64,000 nucleotides of DNA from Enoplosus armatus (taxonomy: Eukaryota > Chordata > Actinopteri > Centrarchiformes > Enoplosidae), in NCBI RefSeq assembly GCF_043641665.1, contig NC_092198.1, positions 11,049,001-11,113,000 on the forward strand. Direction: 5' to 3'. Of the stretch, positions 20,254-32,291 are shown in pieces. Position numbers and translations under genes: made by a program. The notes beneath the pieces are model-generated. The model did no database searches and was not told the origin of the DNA. It worked only from the letters and a program-made list of their open reading frames with translations. The stretch's first letter is position 1, and each line of letters opens with the position of its first letter.

Positions 20254-22736
20254 GAGTGTACTGTATGTATTCACTGCATAGTGACTCCATTGGTGATGGG
20301 GACATTAAGAAGGATTATTGATTAGTGGAAGAGCTTAGGTTTTAAATTGCAAAGCTGACATCCTTTTTCAATACAGTATTATGACCTTATATCACACCAA
20401 GACAGTTTACTAGATTTCAGGAGAGGCTCTCTAAGCGGAACTATTATCTAATGAATTAGGGTGTTACGTGTTTTCTCTCCCATTTGTGGTCTATGGGATG
20501 GATGTAACAGCTCCCTATGGTATTATCCTATGTGCCCTGGGATATGTGTGAGTGAAACTGCGTGACATTGTTTGTGAATGCTGAGAGAAAAAAAAAACAT
20601 TCCTCGGATAATTTTAGAAGACACAAAACTCCCACGGAAAGGGAAGCTCGTAAACACGTTAGACACAGAGACACAGAGACACAGTCTACGTCTCAGACCT
20701 CTACCAGCTGAGTGTCAGTCTCCTCTCCGTCCTGATGTTCTCCAGTTTTCAAGGAATAGAAGCAATTATGATTAGAAAGATGAAGGGAGGGAAATCACTT
20801 ATTTTATTGAACTGCAGTTTTGTTTTGTGCCCTTTTTCCCTTCATCTTTTTCATTGATTTGCATTATTTCTAACATCCAGTTATTCAGAGTTTGTTTGGA
20901 GCATGAAATCATGTCACATTCAGTATCAACATCAGACGTCCTGTAAACATTCATTAATGGTTTCTACTTTTAACAATATCCACTTTGTTTATTCATTCAT
21001 TCTGTTTTGTCTCCATTTTCATCATCTAATGCAGTCTCTCGTGGTGACTCAAATTTGGTCAATACAGTATGTATGCTTGAGCATTCATTAACATCACAAA
21101 AGGGCTGATTATTCCAAACAATTTGTGACAGTGTAAACAAATATAAAACAGCGTAAAACATTTTTCTAGGAATTCTGCCTTTGATTGATGAAAAGGATGA
21201 AATAAAAACAAAAACAATAATTGAATGAAATGATGAAAATTGAATGACATCAGCCCTGTGTGCTTGTGTGTGTATACATGTCATGTGTGTCCATTAGTTT
21301 AATGATGCTAAAGGAAACAATGGAGCTATTGTTTTACCTTAAAGACAGTAAGGGATTGTTCTGGACAGTCTGTTACAGACACACACCCAAACAAGACGAG
21401 GCAAATAATCTGCTGTGTCTTTCAAACAGTGATTCTCTGTGTGTGGCCATTAAACAGCTTCATCTGGACTCTGAAAAGTAAATGAACTGCAAGGACAGTG
21501 ACTGTCTTTAAAGAGAAAGCTGTCTGTTTGTTCGTGTCAAAAGGTTAAAACTCCATGAGTCCATACTATGTCACATAGCTGGTCTCCAATATAGTATAAA
21601 TGAGACGACCTTCCTCTGAGCTGAAAGGCAGGCAGCATGAGTCTAAATAATGAAAGAGGTGGCCCCAGTGAGGGTGAGTGAGAGTGTGTGTTAGGGGGAA
21701 GGATGAGTTCAGATTTTTTTTTTTGAATGTCTGTGCACGTAGGATTAAAAGACATACAAACACTCACATTACAGTATGTGAGTATGCATGCATTGTTCGT
21801 GAGCACTTTCTGAAATGTAGGGATTAACTGGAGGTTAAGACTAATCCTGCAGTCGTGGACAGAGAGAGACACAGGGAAAGAGAGGACTTGTGATAGAAAA
21901 AATACACAAATTACACCAATGTGAGCAAAATAGAAATGTGTTATTTGTTGGAGCTACAACAGGCTGAAATGATATCGTTTTGTTATGGTGATAAGAAAGA
22001 AATCTGAATATCAAGCCTTCCTCAACTCCTCCTCAAAAAGAGGTAAAGTGTAGATGGACTGGATTTTTCCAAACATTGCTACTACAAACTTGCATTGCAC
22101 AGTCTTGGTCAAGAGGAGGGATTATTGTGCTTTCTAAGCGTGAAATCCTTTCTTACTTACAGATAATGTGTAGTGGTGACTATTTTTTAATTATTAACAA
22201 CTACATTCCTGATAATTGCCAGGGAATTAGGAAATGACAGAAAAACATCTGATAGAGACTGAACTTCCATATGCACTGAGGAGTGGGGTATAACCTAATT
22301 TGCACTTCATTCATTCTGTGGTGATGATTTCCACCCCATTAATCTGCTGTTGTTAAGCTGTGAACTGCTCATTTTTATGGGGACACTGTGGTGTTTTGAT
22401 TATTACTTTCCCCTTGAGTCTTTTTCCTGCCTGTGTTGCACCTGTCTGTTTTTCCAGCTTTCCTCTCCTGGACTCCCTCTCTTACACAGTATTATTGTCT
22501 TCCTCCATCTCCATCTCACTCTACTATAGTCTCCGTCTTTCATTTTTACTCGCACACATCCATGTCACTTTAAATCGGCTGCGGGATCCAGCCTCACCTT
22601 TCCTCTTTACTCAGTCACTTGTAACTCAATTACACTCAATTCAAAAGCATTCAGAGTGAATCACATTCACATGAGCTCCACACTCACATAACTGACCCAA
22701 ATGGTGGACCTATTCTAGCATGCGTGACTGGAAGCA

Positions 22737-22770
<34 letters not shown>

Positions 22771-24135
22771 AAGAGAGAGGGAGTCTGTGTGTTTTGAATG
22801 TATGTGTCATAGAGTTAAAAATAACTCCTTTGTAAACACTCAAAGATTGTGCTGTCCTTTACTGACGTGATAAAATAAATATATTACTCATTTGTCCCAT
22901 TACCTAAGACTTGAAGCATTCACGCGGGAGTATTGTTTGATGATTTTCTGCTCACACTCTGTATCAGCTGGGCCTTCCCAGTGGCATGTGCCTGTTGTTC
23001 CCCAAGAGGCACTACATGACTAGGTCTGCAACTAATGATTGCTTTCACTGTGGATTCATCTGTCAAGTAGTTTTTCAGATGAATCCATTTAATGTTGAGT
23101 CTATAAAACAATTTTTGAGAGCTCAAAGTGACATCTCCAAAACAAATTCACTATTCAACGATAAAAAAAAACCCCCACACAAACTCACATCCGAGAAGCT
23201 GAAATCAATCATCATAATAGCTATCAACTAATTTTTTCTGTTGAACCACTAGTCAATTAATCATTTCAGCAGTACACAAGACCCACAGTAAATGGCCTTC
23301 TAATTACACCTACTGACATAAATCAGTCTTATAGATTTGGAGTAAGCCTTCTGCATAATACTGTAGGAACCGCTCCCCAGATTTACTCAGGGGTTGAACA
23401 AGTAGAAAGGAACATCTCACAACACAAATAAGAGTAAGGTCACTCCAAAAAAAGGACTGAAGCATTGTTCCAGAGGAGCACCTCTAACTGCTCCTGATGA
23501 TAGTAAAAGGATATTCATCATGAATATGTATAAAATATCAGTGGAGGTCCTGTAGCACAACACAAATCTGCTGTAAATACTGAGACACTGATTCTGTTCT
23601 TTTTGAGGTCAGAGTTAATAAAGTGTTACTGTTATTTTGTCCTGCATGCAAATGGACATCTCCTGGCTTGTTTACACGCACTTTGTTCTACCTATAGGAG
23701 GAAGAAGTTTTACAAGACGGTGTTATTTATTAAGCTTTTGCACAATGGAGGCCTGCAGGTCAGGTGGTGTGCAATATGACAAAACATGACAAACATTCAA
23801 CAGGCTGAAATGACACATGCATCGCTCAGATAAGAAACCAACCCTGACAATTAAAAATGTGCATCTTAAGTCAGTGAGAGACCTGCCCGCCTGTCTGAAT
23901 GATGCTGATTACTTTCACTGCTTGTGAACAGTCTGAAGTCGATGAGCGCAAACAGTCGCACTCACAGTGCAGTTACATAATGGCAAATAAACACTATTCG
24001 GCTTAAACATTTCCACATGCATTTGTAATATGCCTGCATTCCTCATATGCGACTGTCAACAAGCTTGTAAACACATTAGCAAACACTCACCGCGACAGAG
24101 CCACTTGATGAGGCGATGTAAACCTTGATGACCAT
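18128..24135 (-). CDS. sh3bgrl2: SH3 domain-binding glutamate-rich-like protein 2
   Basis: Coding exons are 24091-24135, 19636-19821, 18786-18866 and 18128-18142, all phase 0 with AG/GT borders, giving 108 residues (human protein 107). Start MVIKVYIASSSGSVA; the middle contains EVDITMLEEQRLWMY and GNPLPPQIFNEDRYCG; the third exon gives DYEDFFQSKEDNTVFAFLG; the last exon adds DSES and a stop. The family has a thioredoxin/glutaredoxin fold. Here SSSGS stands where glutaredoxins have CPYC, so redox catalysis is not expected. PLPPQIF is a proline-rich SH3/EVH1-type ligand motif. It is a small cytosolic or nuclear adaptor of poorly known role. EVDITM and WMY favour paralog 2 over sh3bgrl or sh3bgrl3. 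It is head to head with lca5, as in human 6q14. Confidence 0.93.
20172..20250. repeat. TC then CA microsatellite
   Basis: About six TC units followed by roughly 33 CA units at 20184-20250, in intron 1 of sh3bgrl2. Open frames reading poly-HT or poly-CV across it are artefacts. Confidence 0.95.
22739..22769. repeat. GT microsatellite
   Basis: About 15 GT units in intron 1 of sh3bgrl2. Confidence 0.95.
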
Positions 24136-26139
24136 CTTAATCTCAAATTAATGTCAGACAGTCGACAAACAAACTGTTTGTGGGCAGCGAGTCTCGTTTA
24201 TTCCCGAAATAACAAGTACAGGCTTTAAACTGCAGGCCGTCTTTTAGATGAGAGAAGAACCGCGTCTCCGATGTTTGAACTGAGCCATGGTAATAAAACA
24301 GCGTGCGTCTCTGCTGACTGTGGCGCTCAACGATTCTCACTCAGTGCACAGATGCAACAGACATCATGCAAAACACTGGGCTTCCGGTAGTGATTTTCAA
24401 AATAAATAAACTGTCAAACAACGTGATTGCTCTATGTGGCAATTGTTTTTTGTAGAACAAAAAATACAGTGCGTAACATTGTGAAATGAAGAGAGTATGG
24501 ACCAAATCTGAGGTCCAAATAAATATAGTTGGAAGCTTTCTGCATGTGCCTTTACGTGAACAACTCTTAACCAAACACAATTAGATGTTATTTAATCAAA
24601 TTAGGAGATGCTAATGGTCCGATTCAAGGGGATTTCTATAATCATATTATATCATTTGCGTTTGCGTAGATCACAAATATATCATTTTAATGTCAAACCA
24701 TACCTGTTTATTTTGAAAGAAAAAAAAACATTTTTACGTCTGCTTGACTCTGGTCATTTCTGGCAACTTGACGTAGGTGACCTCCCCAGCTAGTTTCGGG
24801 TAGGGGGGTTGATAACAGGGAAATGTAGTTCTCAGGATTCTGGCCTGACTTGTGTCCAGTTAGTTTATCACTTAGTATTTCAGATTTCATTCAGATTTGG
24901 TGAATTTAGGCATGTCTCAATCAGTTTGTGGTATGAATCCAGATTCAGCGGCACTTAAACATTAATTAAAAAAAATCTGGCTATGCATCCATCACTGTGT
25001 GTATTCTAATGCAGTTGTAGATCCAGATGTCCAGATAGATCTGTGTGTCTAGCATACATTCACATGCTGCTGCTGAAGTGACAGACATTGCATATGCTCA
25101 CATCCTCAAAACTTTAGCACAATTGAAATATTGCACAGCATGAGCAAGAGACCATATCAGCAGCTGAGAATGACTATGATATCTTACATATATGATGACC
25201 AGATAGCAGTGCATTATGATATAAACACAAAGCAAATATGTGGTGCCAGTTGACACCACTACAAACCTACAGCTATTTTTTTTATCACAACACGTAATAC
25301 AGCGCCACTCTGGTGTTTAAGTGGTACTGCAGGGACTGCTGCGGTTGCCATGGTAGGGCGTCAGCGGCAGGACAGGAGCAAACCTCAAGGCGTGGACGAA
25401 AAACTAGCCAAGGATAGCTGTTATCTGAACTCCGTCTTGCTGTTTCACTGTGGACGATGCATTTTAAAACGATAGCCATGGCTCTTTGTTTCAACAAAAG
25501 GCGGACGACCATGCCTTCTTACATCTAACGGTAGCTAAGTTAGCTAAAGTTAATTCTAGCTTGCCAGTAACCGATGTAGTTTTGTAGCTAACATTAGCCG
25601 TCCAGTCTAAACAAGAAGCTGTCCATTACTACAAAGTTAAACGTAAGTTAAATAAGACAAAGCCAGTAAGATTTAAAAGATGCGGAAAACGGACAGGTTG
25701 GTGCCAGTAGACATCGAGCGCTAACGTTAAAACACATCCCACCTGTTGATGGTCGTTTTGTGTTGCTATGCTAGCATAATAAGCTATCATCAATAAGTCA
25801 ATCCTCCATCACTGTTAGCTTTCTGCAACCCCTTATAGGCTAAGGCCATAGTCAGTAACGTTATGCTTTGAATACCTACTTTTCTCTCTTATTCACGTCT
25901 ATTTGATCATGTTGTATACGAGTAAAGGGCCCAGTGAGAAGTGTGGTTGGCTTCAGGTACTAGCTACATTTTAATGCTTTTACGTGGTAGGCAGCCTCAC
26001 AACAGTGCGCCTGTCAACAACAGACGGCCTATTTTAATCCAATCTGTTGGTGTCACAGACAGCCGGCCTGTGAAGCTAGTACTATCGCTATAGTAAGCCA
26101 TTGATAGTACGTATTTGTTTGTATATTTGCTTTCACTAG
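24136..26139. promoter_or_regulatory. Shared upstream region of sh3bgrl2 and lca5
   Basis: The two genes diverge from this 2 kb stretch. At 24818-24829 the minus strand reads ACTACATTTCCC, close to the ZNF143/Staf core ACTACAATTCCC that marks many vertebrate promoters. The stretch from about 25300 to 25750 is relatively richer in CpG and could contain the lca5 transcription start. No TATA box was assigned. Placement of both start sites is inference. Confidence 0.35.
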
Positions 26140-26281
26140 AGAGCTTGTGACCCGACGACATGGATCTTCTCATGTAATAGCGTTATCAGGAGCCTCCGGA
26201 GACAGTCAGCCATGAGCACGATGAAGCAGAAGATGTGAATGATGACAACAGAGACGATGGGGATATAATGTCACCTATGTG
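26140..26281 (+). other. Candidate non-coding exon in the lca5 5' UTR
   Basis: A good acceptor (tttgctttcactag) ends at 26139 and a strong donor (gtgagtg) starts at 26282. All three frames contain stops, and short upstream ATGs occur, so it would be a UTR exon feeding the coding exon that starts at 27363. Confidence 0.4.
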
Positions 26282-27394
26282 GTGAGTGTGAAGATACTAT
26301 TGACTATAGATAATATTGTACATCCAGGCATATCTTAGTGTGTATTTCTTGCTAATGATTTTAGAGGAGGACATACATTACATGAGAGCCATTTTCAATG
26401 TTAAAGTGTGTAGTCTGTATGTAATGAACACTAATGTAATGACACAGTTTCCAAAAACAGGTTTGTATTAAGGTGCCGGACTTTCTGTACTGCTTGGCAG
26501 ACAGTTAAGCAATTTTTTGCTTATGGTGATGCTGTTGTCTGTACTGGTGTTGCCATAGATACATTAAGCAATTCTATTATTGTCACGGCTGATTAAAGGG
26601 CCAGATGACTGCATGACCTTTATATGCTATTAACACAAATATTAAAAAGCGTACTGGTCCCTCAGTATTAGTCGTGAATTCTATATTTATTCTTTTGTAT
26701 AGACAGAAAACTTTGTGGGCAAATGTGTGAAAATGCTATTAGACAAATACAGTTACAGACAAAATAATGTAAAATAATAAAACTGTGCAGGAAGGTATAT
26801 ACGTGGTACAATATACATTTAATATGCAACACTATATCTACAATCAACAGAATAAAAATATCAAGTCAGAACACCTAAACACATTATAGCTTAATTTCTT
26901 TCTCCTCTTTTTCTGTATTCTTTGAACATGTGTGTTCATGTGCATTTTACTGCAGTCAAAAGTAATAATCTGGCTGTTTAATAAGTCACCAGGGCCGATG
27001 GAGGCAGGCTAGTATCTCATGTAGCAGCAGTGGTGTGGAATAGTGATATCATACATCATTCAGCCCCACGGAAAATTCCACCTCATGTGTGTTGTCGCTT
27101 AGTGACCAAGACACACAATACAGAAAACCTGAGAGAAACCAGTCGGCCTAGCTTCTTATTACTCTTTTGGATGAATATTGAGAATTTTCATCTGAGTAGC
27201 ACAGTACAAATGTTGAGTTCTGTTTATCACTTTTAATGTAAGTCTGTTAAATTAAGTAAGGTGCTTCTTGTACAAGTAAGCCTTTGCTACTGTTAAATTG
27301 TAACAAATTGTAATGTAATTCAAAGTCTGATGTGTTTTTTTTTCCCACTTTTTGTGTTTAAGTTCAACACAGCATTTCTTCTCAAAGCGACAAC

Positions 27395-29368
27395 ATGGAA
27401 TCTGAAAGCATAACTGATCCATATGAAGACAACCGGGATGTTGATCAAAGATCGTCAAGCACAAAGAAAGACTCCAGAGAATCATCCTTCCATAAACACA
27501 AAAAGAACTTCCGGGACAAGATCCAGGATAAGGATGAAAAAGACTGCGTTGAGAGTAGATCGAAAACCCGAACCTGGCACTCAGATCCAGATCGGGACCG
27601 GATATCAGATGGAGAGGGACGGAGAAGTAGTGAGTCGTTTTACTCAGAGGAGTATGAGAATGAGTCTCCTTCAGAGGGCACGCTCTCACCATACTCCCAG
27701 TCCCGGACTCCATCCCCTAGCCCTCAAAGAGGAGTGCGGGCAAAGAGGATTTCAAGCAGCCCTCTCCACAAGACAGGTATGTAAAGCAAGGAAATGATTT
27801 AGTATGAATGAAACTTATCCCTTACTGATTAAATTTGCTTTGCTGGCCAGGTGATGGCAGTGTAAGGCAGATTTTAACATGGCAGCTTCTGCTGACGGAC
27901 GAAACATGGATTAAGATTGTTTTGAGCAGTTTTTACCCTGAACTTTGACTCACAAATTAATTGTTATACACAGCAAATTTTGCCTGCTTAAGTTCCATTT
28001 GAATATTATTAAAGTCATTAACAACACGCTCATTATGTTGTCATGAGTACGGTTTTCATCAGGCTTTAACTTCAACCCTAGTTTATATTCACCACTACAA
28101 GTGCACTTGTCCATCTGTGTCAGTAAAGGCCTGTGAAAGTGTTTATTGTCGTTACCTTTTAAATTATTTCTACATCATGTGTGTTTCTCTACTGGCAGGT
28201 GGTGTGGGGCGCCGGGGTGTATCTCGCCCCCAGCGTCCAGGTGGCCAACCCCTGACTCAGCAGCATCGCAGGGGAGTGCGTTCACAAAGCAAGGACTCCA
28301 CACCCCCTAAAGACCTGGACCTGGTGACCAAGAGGATGCTTTCAGCCCGCCTGCTAAAGATCAATGAATTGCGTAATGCACTTGCTGAGCTGCAACAGCG
28401 CACTGACGAGCTGCAGAAGGAGAATCGAATTCTCAGACAGGTAGACCTAACCCTCTAGTTAAGTTTGGGTCAAATATATGAGGCCAGGAAACGTAGAGAG
28501 TCTTGACGAAACAATGTCAGATTTTAGTGGCCAATGATCATGTATAATTGTTAAAAATAATTCTTACGACAACATAAACACACATCTTGGCAGGAAAATC
28601 AATCACATAATCTTTTACCTTTTAAAATCTCTTTTCTTCCTCTCAATGTCTCACATCCTCTCCATGACATACTGGTCAGTACAACGGAGCGCCACAGGAA
28701 ATCATTCCTGCCCATGGCCATCAAACTGTTCAACTCCTCCCTCTGAGTGTCACAGACACTCAGAAGAAACAGACTGAAAATCTGGACCTGCTCCTACACA
28801 TACTACCTCATTATTATTTATTCCTTAAATTTTCAGTGCAATACATATATAGTCATACACAACAGTGCAATACACACACACACACACACATATATATAGT
28901 GCTTAACAAATTTATTAGACCACCTGTCATAAAAATGAGAAAACACAGATATTTTAGAAATCTGTCAAAAACATGTTCCAAACTAAACATTGTATTGTTA
29001 TTTATTAGGCAAATAACAAACTGGAACAACTAAATAGTCCTTATTCACATATATTACCAAAAATCTTAATATTTTGTATGACCTCCTCTGGCCCTGATAA
29101 CAGCTTGCATTCTTACAACCACAAAACAGATTTTTCTGTTCAGGAATGCAAGTAAATAACTGTAATTTGGCATTTCAATCAAAAAATAATAATGTGCTTT
29201 ACTATTACTTTACCGTGCTTTTAATTTAAGAGCTTGGCTTGCACATACTGGTGGATTAACCATTACAGAAACATAAAATATTTTGGTAATCAGCAATACT
29301 GTTAATTTAGGGCAGCGGTGGCAAACCCCTTACACTGGGTGGTGGTCTAATAAATTTGTTAAGCACTG

Positions 29369-29401
<33 letters not shown>

Positions 29402-32291
29402 TGTTATTGTATATATTTTTACTTTTATTTTCACTTAAATATTGTAAATGTGTATATTTTTTATTTTCTATTTCTTATTTTTATATTTTGTATATACTTT
29501 TAGTTCTAAATTTTTGCTACTTTCTACTCTTGAATGGGAGCACCAGTACTGTACAATTTCCCCCCCGGGGATCAATAAAGTATTTCTGATTGTGATTGTG
29601 ATTGTGATTCTGATCATCTTGAACACCTGTGTCACCCTAAAATTGAATTTCTTCTTCCAATGCTGCAGCTTCAGGTACGTCAAGAGAAAGCCCTGCAGCG
29701 CTACGATGACACAGAAAGCGAGATTTCCCAGCTACTGTCGCGCCACTCCAACGAGACCCACGTGCTGCGTGAACGGCTCAGGCGTACTCAAGAGCGGGAA
29801 CGGACTGCTGAGCGGCGGATGAAGGACAGCGAGGAGCAGCTGCAAAGGAGTCAGACGACTATCGCGCGGCTGAAGAAGCTGGTCGACCAGCGGGAGTTGG
29901 GAGCCAGAGATGAGCTAAGCCGCAGGCTAGAAGAAGAGAAGGCACGAGCCCAAGAGGCAGAGCGAAAGATTAAGGTAAGTTTAGATTTCATTTATTTACC
30001 TATTTATTGATAAAGCTGAGCTTTGCAAACATTTAATTTTTCTAGAATCTAGTGCTATTACTTGTTAGTCTATAGTTCCTTTCTGTCATGCAGCTTCTGG
30101 AAAGTGTATTTGTTTACCTGTGTGTGTTTGAAGGAGATGGAGCGTAGCATGGAGCTGAGCAACAGCAGTTACCAGAGGCAGCTGGCTGCAGAGAGGAAGA
30201 AGACGATCAGTGCCCAGGAGGAGATAAGGACTCTGCAGGAGGAGCTGGAGCGACTGACCAACAAACTCAAGGTCTATACGCACAATAATATTCTTAAAGA
30301 TACCAACTGAAACCAATTGTTTCTTTATGATTGGGCATAAAAAGCAGATTGCTCAGTGTATGACATGTTCCCTTTGTTGATTTATTTTCTCATCAGGAGA
30401 AGGAGAGAGAACTAGATGCCAAGAACATCTATGCCAACCGCATGATGAAACCCTCACTTAGAAAAGATAGTGACAGTGGCACAAAGCGGAAAGGTAGGGC
30501 CTAACCATTGGTTGCTGCTGTTCCATGAACTTGTGTGTTTGTTTTAGGGAAACAGAAGCTCATTTGTGCAGTTAGCTAAACCGTGTTTATCACAAACCCT
30601 TAAGCTCTAATGATGTGTCATTGTTCCTATGGTCATGGAAAACCTGGAAGAGTCATTAAAATTGCGTGTGCACCACGTTTTGCATGTTTATGCATATCAA
30701 AATGGTTTTGAAAAGTTGTTGAACATTGACGCTAATATATATTGGTCATAAAACTAGTGCTCTGTATCAAAGGATGGTTTGGATTAGCAAAATGAACTCT
30801 AATATATTATCTGCTTTTGTTTCACACATAGTCCCCAGCAGGAGCAGCACCAAGGCAGCGCAGACTAAAGACAGGCTGTCTAGTGTGGATTTCCCCACAC
30901 CTCCCCCTGCCATCACTGATGCCAATGAGTACAGTGAACAGGCACCTGATGAATACCTATCACTCAAGGTAAAGTGACTCCACTTCACTATACCCCAATG
31001 TCCACACTTCATCTTCTGTCACTGTTATTTGTCCATCATTCACCTCTCATGCTTCTTTCTCTCAATCAATTGACGTCAACAGGAGCTTGACAGAGTGGAC
31101 AGACAGGCAGAGACAGAAGACAGACATCAAAAGTGGGAGCAGCAGAAGATGAGAGACGAAGAAAAAGAAAGGGACAAGGAGAAGGAGTTGGTGAAGGAGA
31201 AAGAGCAGGAGAAAGAGGAGAAACAGCAACTCAACCAGGAGCTAAATGTGCTAAAGGAGAAGGCTAAGAGACTAAGAGATGGTAAGATAAACCAAGAGTA
31301 TACATACGTGTCCCTGTTGAGAAAATAAGTAAAAGGCACAAGAAAGCAACAGTAATGGCTGTATCTTATGTCCACAGGGTGGGAGAAAGAAGAAGAAGAC
31401 AGAAAGAGGACAAGCTCCCTGTTAGACCAGGAGGAAGAGAACAACAGGAAGCGTGGCCATGTCCAGGAAGAGGTGGAGAGGTGGAACCAGGAGACTCTGG
31501 CCAATCGGCAAGCAGCAGAGGAAGCTCGCCGCAAAAAAGAACAGCTGCTGGCTAAGATGCGTGAAATAGACCGTCACAACCACGGAGCCCCGGACACCAT
31601 GTTTGCAGAGTCTAGTCCTTCTGAGTCCAATAAGGGCGCCAGTGACAATTCTTCTCCTTGTCCTCCTGAGCAGAGGAACCATGACTCTTCAATTTTTAAC
31701 CTCACAGAATCGGAGGAGTTGGCCAGTTTACGCGCTGGTGCTGGAAGCAGGGAAGGTGGAAGGAGAAGATCAGGCAAAGAGGGTGGGGCTGGTATGACAG
31801 GAATGGGGAGGAGAGCCCTACGGTCCCAAATCTCCAGCGACGACTTGGCATTCGGAAGCTACGCGCCTTCTTTTGGAAATTCAGCTTTGCGAGGTTCTTC
31901 AGGCTTCCCTCCACCTCCGCCCATGGAGGACAGGGACTCTGCATTAGAAGCAATAGGTGTGTTTAGTCTGAGAGGGGTGGAGCTAGAGAAAGAAAAGGGG
32001 ACAGAAAGAGGAGTGGGGAATGACAGGAAGTCTAGCCTCATGCAGCAGCTATTTGGTGCTCTGGCAACACCTGCTGGTGACAGTGTGAGCGCCTCCAATA
32101 AAATGGAGGTCCTCAACAGTCCTCCAACTACCAATGGAGTACGTTCAAGAAGGGAAGGACTGCTCAGCTTCAGCTCAGGGTCTTCCACCCCTCCAGCGTC
32201 CTCCATGAACACCCTACACGTTGCAGATAGTAGACCTGCTATCCGTGCCATCGCTTCATTTGACGATGACATAGAGGAACTTACTTTATGA
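27395..32291 (+). CDS. lca5: Lebercilin, ciliary coiled-coil protein
   Basis: Coding exons: 27395-27776, 28199-28440, 29669-29974, 30134-30271, 30397-30493, 30832-30968, 31083-31281 and 31378-32291. Phases match at every join, giving 804 residues (human about 697). Residues 1-164 are charged, low-complexity and rich in S, R and D. From KDLDLVTKRMLSARLLKINE at about 165 a long coiled coil runs to about 370: the lebercilin domain. A second charged helix rich in K and E (about 435-500, MRDEEKERDKEKELVKEKEQ) follows, then a disordered S/P/G-rich C-terminus ending IASFDDDIEELTL. Lebercilin sits at the ciliary base and axoneme, binds intraflagellar transport proteins and is needed for photoreceptor cilium transport; loss causes Leber congenital amaurosis 5 in people. 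The intron before exon 3 contains nested transposons. The extra length is in the C-terminal region. Confidence 0.92.
28897..29368 (-). mobile_element. Non-autonomous Tc1-like element (472 bp) nested in the LINE
   Basis: Inverted ends at 28891-28924 and 29341-29374 match in 33 of 34 positions; each runs CAGTGCTTAACAAATTTATT then AGACCACC (the left end has T for the first C). TA flanks both ends. Inside, on the minus strand at 29066-29110, MQAVIRARGGHTKY and a stop look like the C-terminus of a Tc1 transposase, so this is an internal-deletion derivative rather than an unrelated MITE. The transposase is otherwise gone. Confidence 0.85.
29369..29394. repeat. TA microsatellite
   Basis: About 12 TA units adjoining the right end of the MITE. 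The TA run may have been the insertion target or grown from the target duplication. Confidence 0.85.

Larger units (their letters stand above)
19822..24090 (-). other. Intron 1 of sh3bgrl2
   Basis: A 4.3 kb intron. It holds the CA tract at 20184-20250 and a GT tract at 22739-22769. I saw no exon of another gene, and the open frames in it are short and unrecognised. Confidence 0.6.
28640..29614 (+). mobile_element. 5'-truncated LINE (L2/Rex-like), split by a MITE
   Basis: The first part (28640-28896) keeps the end of an ORF2-like frame: from 28678 it reads STTERHRKSFLPMAIKLFNS, then SL and a stop at 28744-28746, a typical C-terminus of fish non-LTR elements. The second part (29369-29614) is an AT-rich 3' UTR ending in ccccccggggatcaataaag and a (TGATTG)n-like tail. 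The break between them is filled by the Tc1-type MITE. The 5' limit at about 28640 is approximate. It lies in sense orientation in an lca5 intron. Confidence 0.75.

Noticed and set aside
20020..20321. Frames encoding poly-Cys-Val or poly-Thr-His
   Set aside because: They are translations of the CA microsatellite at 20184-20250.
27252..27713. 153-codon minus-strand frame
   Set aside because: It lies opposite the first coding exon of lca5, whose splice sites and reading frame are well supported.
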